A stretch of 64,000 nt of DNA from Marispirochaeta sp964554875 (GTDB taxonomy: Bacteria > Spirochaetota > Spirochaetia > JC444 > Marispirochaetaceae). Under the pieces are notes generated by a model. The model was not told the origin of the DNA. It worked only from the letters and a program-made list of their open reading frames with translations, and did no database searches. The translations under genes were made by a program, and so were the position numbers. The DNA is taken from assembly GCA_964554875.1 (NCBI GenBank), contig CAZKQJ010000015.1, positions 27,274 through 91,273 on the forward strand, read 5' to 3'. Shown here in pieces: positions 52,669 to 59,398 of this stretch; position 1 is the stretch's first letter; each line of letters begins with the position of its first letter.

Positions 52669-53694
52669 TCAGTTAATAGTGAATACCTTCTTGAACTCAG
52701 CTCCCCAGTACTGCAATTCTTCATCCGAAAGCTCCCGAATCGGTATAACCTCCGCTTTGTCCATGTTCTCAATGGGTGGATAGACCCCGGGAGTAAGTAC
52801 ATATTCACCGACTTTGTCTGCCAGTATTGACATAGCCTCATCGGAGAGCCAGTATTCCATAAAAGCCTTGGCAGCTTCAGGATGCGGAGCGCTGGAAGTC
52901 ATGGCGATTGCCCGGGGAGACCCCATCAGTGGCTGGCTTATCTGTGCCCAGTTCAGGGGAGCCGGCGCCTTGGTCACAATATATTTGGGCATGGAGATAC
53001 CGATCTTTTTTTCTCCGCTCTCGATAGGTGCAGGGGTCGGTCCGAAAGAAGCGACAAACATCGGCTGGTTAGCGGCAAGGCCCTTAACAAAATCCCACCA
53101 CTCCTCTTCCGTATCGAAGATATTCTCTTTCAGTCCGATCAGCCAGGAGATAGTCGTTGCATGACTTTCAGGGTTTGCCATGACGATCTGGTTTTTCCAT
53201 TTCGGATCGGTAAGATCTTCATACCGTTTTGGAACATCTGCGGGGTCAACAAGCTCTGTATTATAGATGAGACCGACATACTCAATACCGAACAGATAGA
53301 TTCCATCCCTTCTTGTCCATTCAGGATAGGCGGCCGCGGCTTTCGGGGTATAATCCGCAATAACCCCCTGTTCCTTCAGTATTTCCATTACAGGCAGAGG
53401 GGCCTGCAGAACATCAGCAGCCAGTTTTCCTGCCTGAAACTCGGTAAGGACAGTCGAAATAAAGCGGGTCGTGGATAATCGGGTATATTCGCCTTTTATT
53501 CCCGTCTTCTGTCCAAATGCTTCCATTATGGGCTCTACAGCCGTAATGCTGGCGTAAAAAGACATGGAATCTTCCACCTGCCCTTCCTGCCCTGTTTGAC
53601 CGGTCTGCTCGCCTCCTCCTGCTGCAAAAACAGTCCCTGCGCTCAGAAGCAGCACCATTGTGATAACAACAAATTTTACAGTGAGATTTTTCAT
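52669..53694 (-). CDS. AfuA/FbpA-like ABC transporter substrate-binding protein
   Basis: A 341-residue exported protein from ATG 53694, with GGAGG six bases upstream. A signal peptide (about 1-25, GTVFAAGGG) precedes the fold: SMSFYASITAVEPIMEAFGQKTGIKGEYTR, then VLQAPLPVMEIL and SSAPHPEAAKAFMEYWLSDEAM. This is the family that binds ferric iron, but 2-aminoethylphosphonate and organic ligands occur too. It heads the operon and is divergent from a cyclase gene at 53850. Confidence 0.85.
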   Translation of the reverse strand: MKNLTVKFVVITMVLLLSAGTVFAAGGGEQTGQTGQEGQVEDSMSFYASITAVEPIMEAFGQKTGIKGEYTRLSTTRFISTVLTEFQAGKLAADVLQAPLPVMEILKEQGVIADYTPKAAAAYPEWTRRDGIYLFGIEYVGLIYNTELVDPADVPKRYEDLTDPKWKNQIVMANPESHATTISWLIGLKENIFDTEEEWWDFVKGLAANQPMFVASFGPTPAPIESGEKKIGISMPKYIVTKAPAPLNWAQISQPLMGSPRAIAMTSSAPHPEAAKAFMEYWLSDEAMSILADKVGEYVLTPGVYPPIENMDKAEVIPIRELSDEELQYWGAEFKKVFTIN

Positions 53695-53777
53695 TCCAAC
53701 CTCCGGATACATTTTTCCATGTCGTCGCTGCTCGTTCTGACCAGTTCCTTCGTTGACAGCCCGGACAACATAATTTC

Positions 53778-53806
53778 AGTATAGTATGAGGGATTGACCC
53801 TGTCGA
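53778..53806 (-). promoter_or_regulatory. Promoter of the iron-type importer operon
   Basis: On the minus strand, TCGACA (53806-53801), 17-base spacer, TATACT (53783-53778), about 77 bases before the binding protein gene. Confidence 0.6.
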
Positions 53807-53849
53807 TGAAATCATGGGAAAAATCCGATAAAAGGGGGCGACAAATTGT

Positions 53850-54488
53850 ATGCGTGTTATTGATTTAAGCCATGTAATATCTCCGGACATGCCCGTTTAT
53901 CCGGGTACACGGCCTCCCATTTTCAAGGCAGGATGTACCATAGAAAAGGACAGCTTTGCAGAAAAAGAAATCACCATGTTTTCCCACACCGGGACCCACA
54001 TTGATGCCCCGGCACATCTGCTGCAAGGCCGGAAATATCTTGATGATTTTGGGATGAACCACTTTTTCGGTGAAGCAGCAGTAATCCAGCTTGATTTCGT
54101 AAAAAAAGAGAGAATAGAACTCGAAGACCTGGAAGACCTGGCACCACGGATAAACGGAAAAGACTTTGTTCTTCTGCAAACGGGCTGGGACCGTTACTGG
54201 GGAAGCCCTTATTACTTTTCCGGTTATCCAGTATTAAGCTCTAAAGCTGCAGAATGGCTCAGTTCCTTCAAAATAAAAGGGCTGGGACTGGACGCGATAT
54301 CCGTAGATCCGACGGATACCATGGAATATGAGATACACAGGTTGTTTTTGTCACAAGACATCCTGATTATAGAGAACCTGAGCAATTTGTCCCTGCTGGG
54401 GACAAATCCGTTCAAATTTTCCTGCTTTCCTCTTAAATTTCACAGTGCCGACGGGTCTCCCGTACGTGCTGCAGCGTATTTGGATTGA
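53850..54488 (+). CDS. Cyclase/kynurenine formamidase-family metal hydrolase
   Basis: A 212-residue protein with the signature HTGTHIDAPAHLL near residue 46 (metal-binding HxGTHxDxPxH), and LLQTGWDRYWGS and LGLDAISVDPTD, as in the cyclase/KynB family. Members hydrolyse formamides or cyclic amides with a metal ion. It is divergent from the importer operon and shares its 155-base promoter region, so the two may be co-regulated; a shared substrate is possible. Confidence 0.87.
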   Translation: MRVIDLSHVISPDMPVYPGTRPPIFKAGCTIEKDSFAEKEITMFSHTGTHIDAPAHLLQGRKYLDDFGMNHFFGEAAVIQLDFVKKERIELEDLEDLAPRINGKDFVLLQTGWDRYWGSPYYFSGYPVLSSKAAEWLSSFKIKGLGLDAISVDPTDTMEYEIHRLFLSQDILIIENLSNLSLLGTNPFKFSCFPLKFHSADGSPVRAAAYLD

Positions 54489-54513
54489 TCCATTGCGTAG
54501 TGATGATATAAAA

Positions 54514-55221
54514 TCACGGATCGGATTGAAGGAACCGCAATAAATCAGCGAAATTCGCCCCCAGCTGCTCCTCCAGGGTAAACCTGGTCAGATCAAAAAC
54601 ACGATCCACCGAATCGATAATCTCGGAATCCCCGCTGGACACAATGTCGGGAGCCTGTTTAATAACCGTGTCGGCATGATCTGCCAGCAGAACCTGTACA
54701 TCCCCTGTTTGTGCCGGGAGTCCGCTTCGCAGTTCCCGGGCAAGGTCGCGGCTGTGAGTCAGGGGTGCATCAATATAGAGTATCAGTTTTCCGAGGGCCA
54801 GCTCTGACAGGGCTGCGTCAACGAGTTCCGCAGCCCGTTTTCTGATTCCGTCGTTCCTGAATACCCCCCGGGATTCCGCGGCATCCCGGAGCAGCCCGTC
54901 GGTGGCAATATAAAGATATCTGCCAGAGAGATAGTTCCCCACAGCCACAATAACATTGCAGGCATCGACCCACAGTTCCGCACCGCGGGTATCCTCCGAC
55001 GAAAGGAGTTTTGCCCGACGCGAAGCGGCGCTACGGGGAGGGATGACCCCGCGCATCAGGATGGATCGCTGTACCGCGCTCAACTGGCAGCGGTCGCCGA
55101 TAAGTTTCACCGTCTGTTTTACCGGGTAACCCCGTTCAGCCAGGTAGAGCTGGTCCAAACAGGCCTGACGGAAACCTGCAACCAGTGGTTTTTGTAATCC
55201 GGAGGAATCACTGTGTGCCAT
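54514..55221 (-). CDS. DUF434/DUF5616 domain protein
   Basis: A 235-residue protein. The N-terminal DUF434 part begins AHSDSSGLQKPLVAGFRQACLDQLYLAERGYP and holds LIGDRYxLSxxQRxxLxR-type wording (IGDRCQLSAVQRSILMRG). The C-terminal DUF5616 part has VDACNVIVAVGNYLSGRYLYIATDG and LILYIDAPLTHSRDLARELR, suggesting a nucleotide- or metal-dependent fold with conserved Asp residues. The function is unknown. It appears monocistronic. Confidence 0.8.
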   Translation of the reverse strand: MAHSDSSGLQKPLVAGFRQACLDQLYLAERGYPVKQTVKLIGDRCQLSAVQRSILMRGVIPPRSAASRRAKLLSSEDTRGAELWVDACNVIVAVGNYLSGRYLYIATDGLLRDAAESRGVFRNDGIRKRAAELVDAALSELALGKLILYIDAPLTHSRDLARELRSGLPAQTGDVQVLLADHADTVIKQAPDIVSSGDSEIIDSVDRVFDLTRFTLEEQLGANFADLLRFLQSDP

Positions 55222-55573
55222 TTCTTCAGTATAAGCTGACCGAAGCCAATCATTTAAGTACTGTCCCGAATCGTGGGGATACGTTTACAGTAAACCTTGC
55301 ACTGTTCAAGATTAACGTGTAAATCCGTTATTTTCTCAAGAATTTGTCCAGTAACCCGGTGTTTTCGCAGGTTGAAGGATCTCCATCCCCACGATTCTGA
55401 ACACTGATAATCATTTACGCCCTGTATATTCATCTTTATCGCATCTGGAAGCCGTTTACAGGATATGGAAAGCTCGATTAGAATAAGACGGTCGGCTGAA
55501 TGAAAAAAATACTGTTGTGCTTCCCCCGCACATAGTCTATTGTGGATGAACCAAAAGAAAAGGTGTGAGACTA
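55222..55573. other. Intergenic region with a long-spaced inverted repeat
   Basis: No convincing gene is found in these 352 bases. A 13-base perfect inverted repeat (GAATCGTGGGGAT at 55268-55280 and its complement at 55385-55397) brackets 104 bases. A weak promoter for the FIST gene is present: TTGTGC (55515-55520), 17-base spacer, TATTGT (55538-55543). Possible meanings of the repeat are a short mobile-element relic or two separate protein-binding sites. Confidence 0.5.
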
Positions 55574-56683
55574 ATGGCTGTACTAACATCGGCGACCACC
55601 GACACCCGGATAGAATCGGTTCTCGATTCTATCTCCCAGAATGACGTCAAGATTGTTATCTACTTTTTTTCCCTGGACTACAAGGAGAGGAACATTCAGA
55701 AGACGGTCAAGGACCGCTTCCCTGAAGCGGTGTGCCTTGGATCTTCCATGATAGGGGCCTGGGGTCCGGCAGGACCGATGGAGCGGGGTTTTACAGCAAT
55801 GTCGCTATCTGGACAGGAGGTCGATTTTGCAGTTTCCTCGTTCAGAGAACAGGTAAAAAGCAAGCCGCGGAAGGCCGCACAGGAAATCATTGAAGATATT
55901 TCCCGGCAGCTGCCTGCGGATGATGTGAACCCTGCAGAGTATGTCGGATTCGTTCTCGTCGACGGTCTTGCCCTGGGAGAACTGGTGATGAAGGAGTTCT
56001 CAACTGCAAGGAAGTTTTCTTTTCCCCTGGTTGGAGGGGCCTCCGCGGACGAGCTGACCTTTACTGAGACCCTTGTCGCACACGATTCCAGGATGTCCGG
56101 AGACGGCGTCTGCGTTGCGGTCATGAAAATGAAGGTCCCCTTTTTCTATGACCATTTTGTACATTATCTTCCAACGGATAAAGAGTTTCTCATTACCCAG
56201 GCGGATCCCGGCAGACGGGTAGTATGGGAAATAGATCATGAACCCGCTGCAGATTATTATGCCAGGATGCTGGGTCTTTCAGGACCGAACGCCATTGAGC
56301 ATATACATTTTTCACGAAATCCTCTGGGGGTGGTAATCGGCGATACGGTATACACCCGCAGCCCAAACGCTGTCATAGACGGAAAGGGGCTTCAGTTCTA
56401 TTGCTTCATCGAGGCAGGAACAAAAATGCGCCTTCTCAGACAGGGAGATATTCTGGCTAACGCCAGAGCTGCACTTCAGAGCGCGAGAGACCATGTCGGG
56501 CCTGTTAGAGGAGCAATTCTCTTCAACTGCGTCCTCCGCTATCTGGAAATGAAAGAGGACAACAAACTGGATGATTTTCACCAGGAGTTCTCTTCAATTC
56601 CGTACATCGGCTTCAACACCTACGGCGAAGAACTCTTTACTCATCACAACCAGACGCTAACCGCTCTGTTCATCGGAGAATGA
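55574..56683 (+). CDS. FIST domain sensor protein
   Basis: A 369-residue protein from ATG 55574 (AAAGGTG nine bases upstream; GTG 55565 is less likely). The FIST domain begins VLTSATTDTRIESVLDSI and contains AVCLGSSMIGAW and VDGLALGELVMKEF. The FIST_C part includes EHIHFSRNPLGVVIG and ends SSIPYIGFNTYGEELFTHHNQTLTALF. FIST proteins sense small ligands, probably amino acids, in the cytoplasm. The stop overlaps the MCP-like gene by four bases, so the two form a sensor-transducer pair. Confidence 0.88.
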   Translation: MAVLTSATTDTRIESVLDSISQNDVKIVIYFFSLDYKERNIQKTVKDRFPEAVCLGSSMIGAWGPAGPMERGFTAMSLSGQEVDFAVSSFREQVKSKPRKAAQEIIEDISRQLPADDVNPAEYVGFVLVDGLALGELVMKEFSTARKFSFPLVGGASADELTFTETLVAHDSRMSGDGVCVAVMKMKVPFFYDHFVHYLPTDKEFLITQADPGRRVVWEIDHEPAADYYARMLGLSGPNAIEHIHFSRNPLGVVIGDTVYTRSPNAVIDGKGLQFYCFIEAGTKMRLLRQGDILANARAALQSARDHVGPVRGAILFNCVLRYLEMKEDNKLDDFHQEFSSIPYIGFNTYGEELFTHHNQTLTALFIGE

Positions 56684-57504
56684 TCGATATGGAACACACT
56701 GAAACACGGATTCAGACATCCAGGGGAAAGAAACTGCTCCACTATTTCGCCAGTAAAATCAATGCTGTGGTCTTCGAAGTAATATCCCGAAGTCAGCTCC
56801 TGAATATTACCGTCCGCTACCTCCATGAGCACTTTTCAAAAATAACCAGTGCCGTAGAAAAGGTGCGCACTAGTTTTCAGTCCCGAATGAACAGCTTTCT
56901 GGAAACCTTCCTCGTATCCCGGGACTATATAAATAAGGTCGAAAGCCACTTCTCTACCATCGATCAATCCTTCGGGAACTCCTGCAAGCTGGGGCAGACT
57001 CTTCAAATGAAGGCGGAAGAGGCACAGAACAAACTGAAGGAGGTGGAGGACCTGTCGGAGATCACCAACATCCTGGCGATGAACGCCTCGATTCAGGCTG
57101 CCCGGGTAGGGAAAGAAGGAGCGGGCTTTTCGGTCGTGGCAAAGGAGATTCGCCGGCACGGAGTGCAGTCGAGGGAAATCGTCAATCAGGCATCCGATCA
57201 GCTGCACGAAATGATCGACCTCATTTTCCAGCTGGTCAATATTCTGCACTCCATCAGTAATGAAGTAACAGCCAGCAGAGAAACAGTAAAAAAATTGCTC
57301 GATAGAACCCAGGAAAGCAAGAACAACGCCGACGCAGTCCAGGACGACGTACAGTCCATACTCGATGTATTTCAGGAATACGATGCCCTGAAAGAGAACC
57401 TGAACCGCATGATAGAGCAGTCGGCCATATCGAACAGCGAAATCGAGGATATGCTCCTCTCCTTTCAATCCGACCTGGCGGGGGCTAACCGGAGTTTGAA
57501 ATAA
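56680..57504 (+). CDS. Soluble MCP-like signalling protein
   Basis: A 274-residue, mostly helical protein without membrane helices. The middle has the MCP hairpin tip in altered form: SEITNILAMNASIQAARVG (canonical xxTNLLALNAAIEAARAG) and GAGFSVVAKEIRRHGVQS (canonical GRGFAVVADEVRKLAERS). The two helices around it are shorter than in full receptors. It probably contacts CheW/CheA or a relative, receiving a signal from the FIST protein encoded just upstream. The lack of HAMP and membrane parts fits a cytoplasmic receptor. Confidence 0.83.
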   Translation: MIDMEHTETRIQTSRGKKLLHYFASKINAVVFEVISRSQLLNITVRYLHEHFSKITSAVEKVRTSFQSRMNSFLETFLVSRDYINKVESHFSTIDQSFGNSCKLGQTLQMKAEEAQNKLKEVEDLSEITNILAMNASIQAARVGKEGAGFSVVAKEIRRHGVQSREIVNQASDQLHEMIDLIFQLVNILHSISNEVTASRETVKKLLDRTQESKNNADAVQDDVQSILDVFQEYDALKENLNRMIEQSAISNSEIEDMLLSFQSDLAGANRSLK

Positions 57505-57512
57505 TCAAGGGT

Positions 57513-57851
57513 CTAACCGGACTTTCGGCTCCGGGGACGTATGTAGGAGTGAAGTACTTCGGTATAGGGCAGGCCTTCGAGCACAGCGATAACCCGCAAA
57601 ACAGCCTCGAGCTGATCCTCCCGGCGAACCCGCAGCCGTCGAACCATGGAAAGCTCCTCATTAAGCCTTTTGGTCTTTTCCGGGGATACCGCCGCGTAAA
57701 CTCTGGACCGCTCAGCCTCCCCCAGGTTTTGCATGGCAAGCGCGAGTTCCCGGTCCCGGACTTTCAGAAGCCGGTTCTGGATTTCTATTCGGGGAAGCGC
57801 CACAAGCAGCCGTGCGAGTTCCCGTTCAGGAAAAACAGAGTTCGTGTTCAC
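57513..57851 (-). CDS. Stand-alone FliG C-domain-like protein
   Basis: A 112-residue protein whose residues 25-95 resemble the flagellar motor protein FliG middle/C-terminal helices: RDRELALAMQNLGEAERSRVYAAV (like the ALKGAxxxxRxxIxxNM helix) and EELSMVRRLRVRREDQLEAVLRVIAVLEG (like EExxxLGPVRLxDVEAAQxxIVxxxRxLE). FliG is about 330 residues, so this is an isolated domain. It sits next to chemotaxis-type genes. It could bind the rotor or an MS-ring/C-ring partner. This recognition rests on pattern only. Confidence 0.5.
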   Translation of the reverse strand: MNTNSVFPERELARLLVALPRIEIQNRLLKVRDRELALAMQNLGEAERSRVYAAVSPEKTKRLNEELSMVRRLRVRREDQLEAVLRVIAVLEGLPYTEVLHSYIRPRSRKSG

Positions 57852-57900
57852 GTTTCAAGTATACAGGAAATAAGGATCTTGAGCATCCCGGGACCCGGCG

Positions 57901-58377
57901 TCATTCCGGAACCTGCAGAGTCGGCCGTTTTGACTTTATACGTATCCAGTCCACTGCTTCCCGTATGCGCTGATTCCGAATGAGTCGCAGTTCAAGTTTT
58001 CGTTTGCCCGGGAAATTCATCAGCATGAGTCCAATCATAATCGTCAGCAGCCCCTGTCCGGGAATAAACAGCATGATGAATCCGGCAATAATAAAAACAG
58101 CCCCCATGAAGTTCTTTATAAAAGCACCCATCAATCGTAAAACAGGATGCCGTCTCTCTGCCAGGGATCCTGGATCCCTGACAAAATAGTCCGCCGGTAT
58201 AGATACGATTATCAGGGGTATGGCAACCAGAGTGAAGATGAAAAGAAAAAGAGAAAGACCGCCAAGCCAGGCGGCAAATTCTCCATACGTAAAAACAAAT
58301 TCCTTTACGAAAGCAGAAAAACCATTCAATTCCGTGCTTCCCCTTTTGAGATTGTCCGATCTCTGCAACAGGAGCAT
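57901..58377 (-). CDS. PGPGW-like small membrane protein
   Basis: A 158-residue protein from ATG 58377; TTG 58329, preceded by AAAAGGGGAAG, is a plausible shorter start (142 residues). It has two or three helices. The motif GFIMLFIPGQGLLTIMIGLMLM resembles the PGPGW transmembrane family, followed by the basic segment NFPGKRKLELRLIRNQRIREAVDWIRIK. The function is unknown. Confidence 0.7.
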   Translation of the reverse strand: MLLLQRSDNLKRGSTELNGFSAFVKEFVFTYGEFAAWLGGLSLFLFIFTLVAIPLIIVSIPADYFVRDPGSLAERRHPVLRLMGAFIKNFMGAVFIIAGFIMLFIPGQGLLTIMIGLMLMNFPGKRKLELRLIRNQRIREAVDWIRIKSKRPTLQVPE

Positions 58378-58469
58378 TATACGTCATTGCAGATAATACG
58401 CAAACTCATGCCTGCGCCCCGGAATGTCAAAGCTTATCAGCAGAAGGAAATATGATTCCAGGACTTTTA

Positions 58470-58485
58470 TGTGCCTTTTATCACA
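58470..58485. promoter_or_regulatory. CRP/FNR-type operator candidate
   Basis: TGTGC, six bases, TCACA: one mismatch from the CRP consensus TGTGA-N6-TCACA, and flanked by TTTTA/ATAAAA. It lies about 90 bases before the -35 box. In E. coli the ydhY operon is FNR-activated, so a related regulator is possible here. Confidence 0.45.
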
Positions 58486-58573
58486 TTATAAAAGGTAAAG
58501 TCACTTATATTACAGAATTATTCTTCTAAATGCCGGTACCTTACAATTTTTATCATTATTCCTTTCTTATTTC

Positions 58574-58602
58574 TTTACAAATCACGATAACTCAATTACA
58601 AT
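58574..58602 (+). promoter_or_regulatory. Sigma-70 promoter of the ydhYV-like operon
   Basis: TTTACA (58574-58579), 17-base spacer, TACAAT (58597-58602). Transcription would start near 58609, exactly where the riboswitch-like RNA begins. Confidence 0.72.
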
Positions 58603-58610
58603 CTACATAT

Positions 58611-58722
58611 ATAGCTCCGATCCGATAAACCTACAGGACGCCCGTCCCAGGGTTATCGGACGCCAGGTACCGATGGAAACGTCTGTGCCTCCCGTATTTG
58701 GAAAGGAGTAAATACAGGGAGG
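58611..58722 (+). ncRNA. Moco RNA motif riboswitch (molybdenum/tungsten cofactor sensor)
   Basis: The 3' core GCCTCCCGTATTTGGAAAGG is nearly identical to the E. coli moaA leader as I remember it (GCCUCCCGUAUCUGGAAAGG). Stems visible: TCCGATAA (58621-58628) with TTATCGGA (58653-58660); an inner GGAC-GCCC-GTCC hairpin (58636-58647); ACCGATG-GAAA-CGTCTGT (58669-58686); and CTCC (58615-58618) with GGAG (58705-58708). In an alternative fold, CCTCCCGTATTT (58688-58699) pairs with AAATAC-A-GGGAGG (58710-58722), which hides the ribosome-binding site of the ydhY-like gene. Translation control by Moco or its tungsten form is inferred from the downstream enzyme. The third hairpin argues for the Moco-type rather than the shorter variant proposed for tungsten cofactor. 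Confidence 0.82.
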
Positions 58723-58728
58723 TAAGGT

Positions 58729-59379
58729 GTGTCCGAAACTCAATCACAACTGCTGAACCAGAAAATTACCCGCAGAGACTTTCTCAAGTACACAGGAATC
58801 AGTGCCATCGGGGCTACGACCATGTCATGGCTGCTGCCGGGCTGTGCGTCCAAGGACATCAAGGTATTTGAGACGGCCGACGGCATGATTATCCATGAGT
58901 CAGCCCGCTGTACCGGTTGTCTGGTCTGTGAAGCTACCTGCTCGGTCGGAAACGACGGAAAGGCAAGTCAGGTTACAGCACGAATCAAGGTAAGCCAGAA
59001 CTATGCCTACGGCCCCAAAGGGGTCCGGGGGGACTGGGTAAACGGCCCCGGCGAAATGGGGAACTTCACCCTTGTCGCTGATACCTGCAGGCAGTGCGAA
59101 CAGCCCGCCTGTGCCCTGGCCTGTCCGGAGAACGCTATCTTCGAACACGAAGGAACCGGAGCCCGGGAGGTTGATCCTGAAAAATGCGTCGGCTGCGGGA
59201 CCTGCGTACGGGCCTGTCCGTGGGGGATTCCCAGCCTCGACCCGGAAACCAATGTTTCCACCAAGTGTATTCTCTGTCACGGTTACACGGCATGTGTAAA
59301 GGACTGTCCCACCGGCGCACTGCAGTATGTGTCCTGGGACGACGCTATCCAGAAGTACAAAGAACATTTTCAGGTATAA
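58729..59379 (+). CDS. ydhY: YdhY-like Tat-exported ferredoxin with four 4Fe-4S clusters
   Basis: A 216-residue protein starting GTG 58729, with GGGAGG six bases upstream inside the riboswitch hairpin. A twin-arginine signal (TRRDFLKYTG near residue 15) is followed by a lipobox (LLPGC, about Cys40), so it is exported folded and lipid-anchored. Sixteen cluster cysteines occur in four groups: CTGCLVCEATC, CRQCEQPACALAC, CVGCGTCVRAC and CILCHGYTACVKDC. The layout matches E. coli YdhY. It probably passes electrons between the membrane and the YdhV-like oxidoreductase. Confidence 0.88.
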   Translation: MSETQSQLLNQKITRRDFLKYTGISAIGATTMSWLLPGCASKDIKVFETADGMIIHESARCTGCLVCEATCSVGNDGKASQVTARIKVSQNYAYGPKGVRGDWVNGPGEMGNFTLVADTCRQCEQPACALACPENAIFEHEGTGAREVDPEKCVGCGTCVRACPWGIPSLDPETNVSTKCILCHGYTACVKDCPTGALQYVSWDDAIQKYKEHFQV

Positions 59380-59398
59380 ACAACAGGAGTAGAGAGAT

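Larger units (their letters stand above)
58378..58728 (+). promoter_or_regulatory. Regulatory region of the ydhYV-like operon
   Basis: 351 bases without a gene. The 5' part is AT-rich and contains a CRP/FNR-class palindrome (58470-58485); the 3' part carries a promoter (58574-58602) and a riboswitch-like leader (58611-58722), described separately. Confidence 0.65.

Noticed and set aside
55254..55589. 111-residue minus-strand open frame in the FIST upstream region
   Set aside because: I considered a transposase relic because of the inverted repeat, but no DDE or other motif is present and it overlaps the FIST start; left as an intergenic region.
57549..57983. Plus-strand open frame over the FliG-C-like gene
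   Set aside because: Pro/Ser-rich shadow frame without motifs; the opposite strand shows a helical FliG-like pattern.
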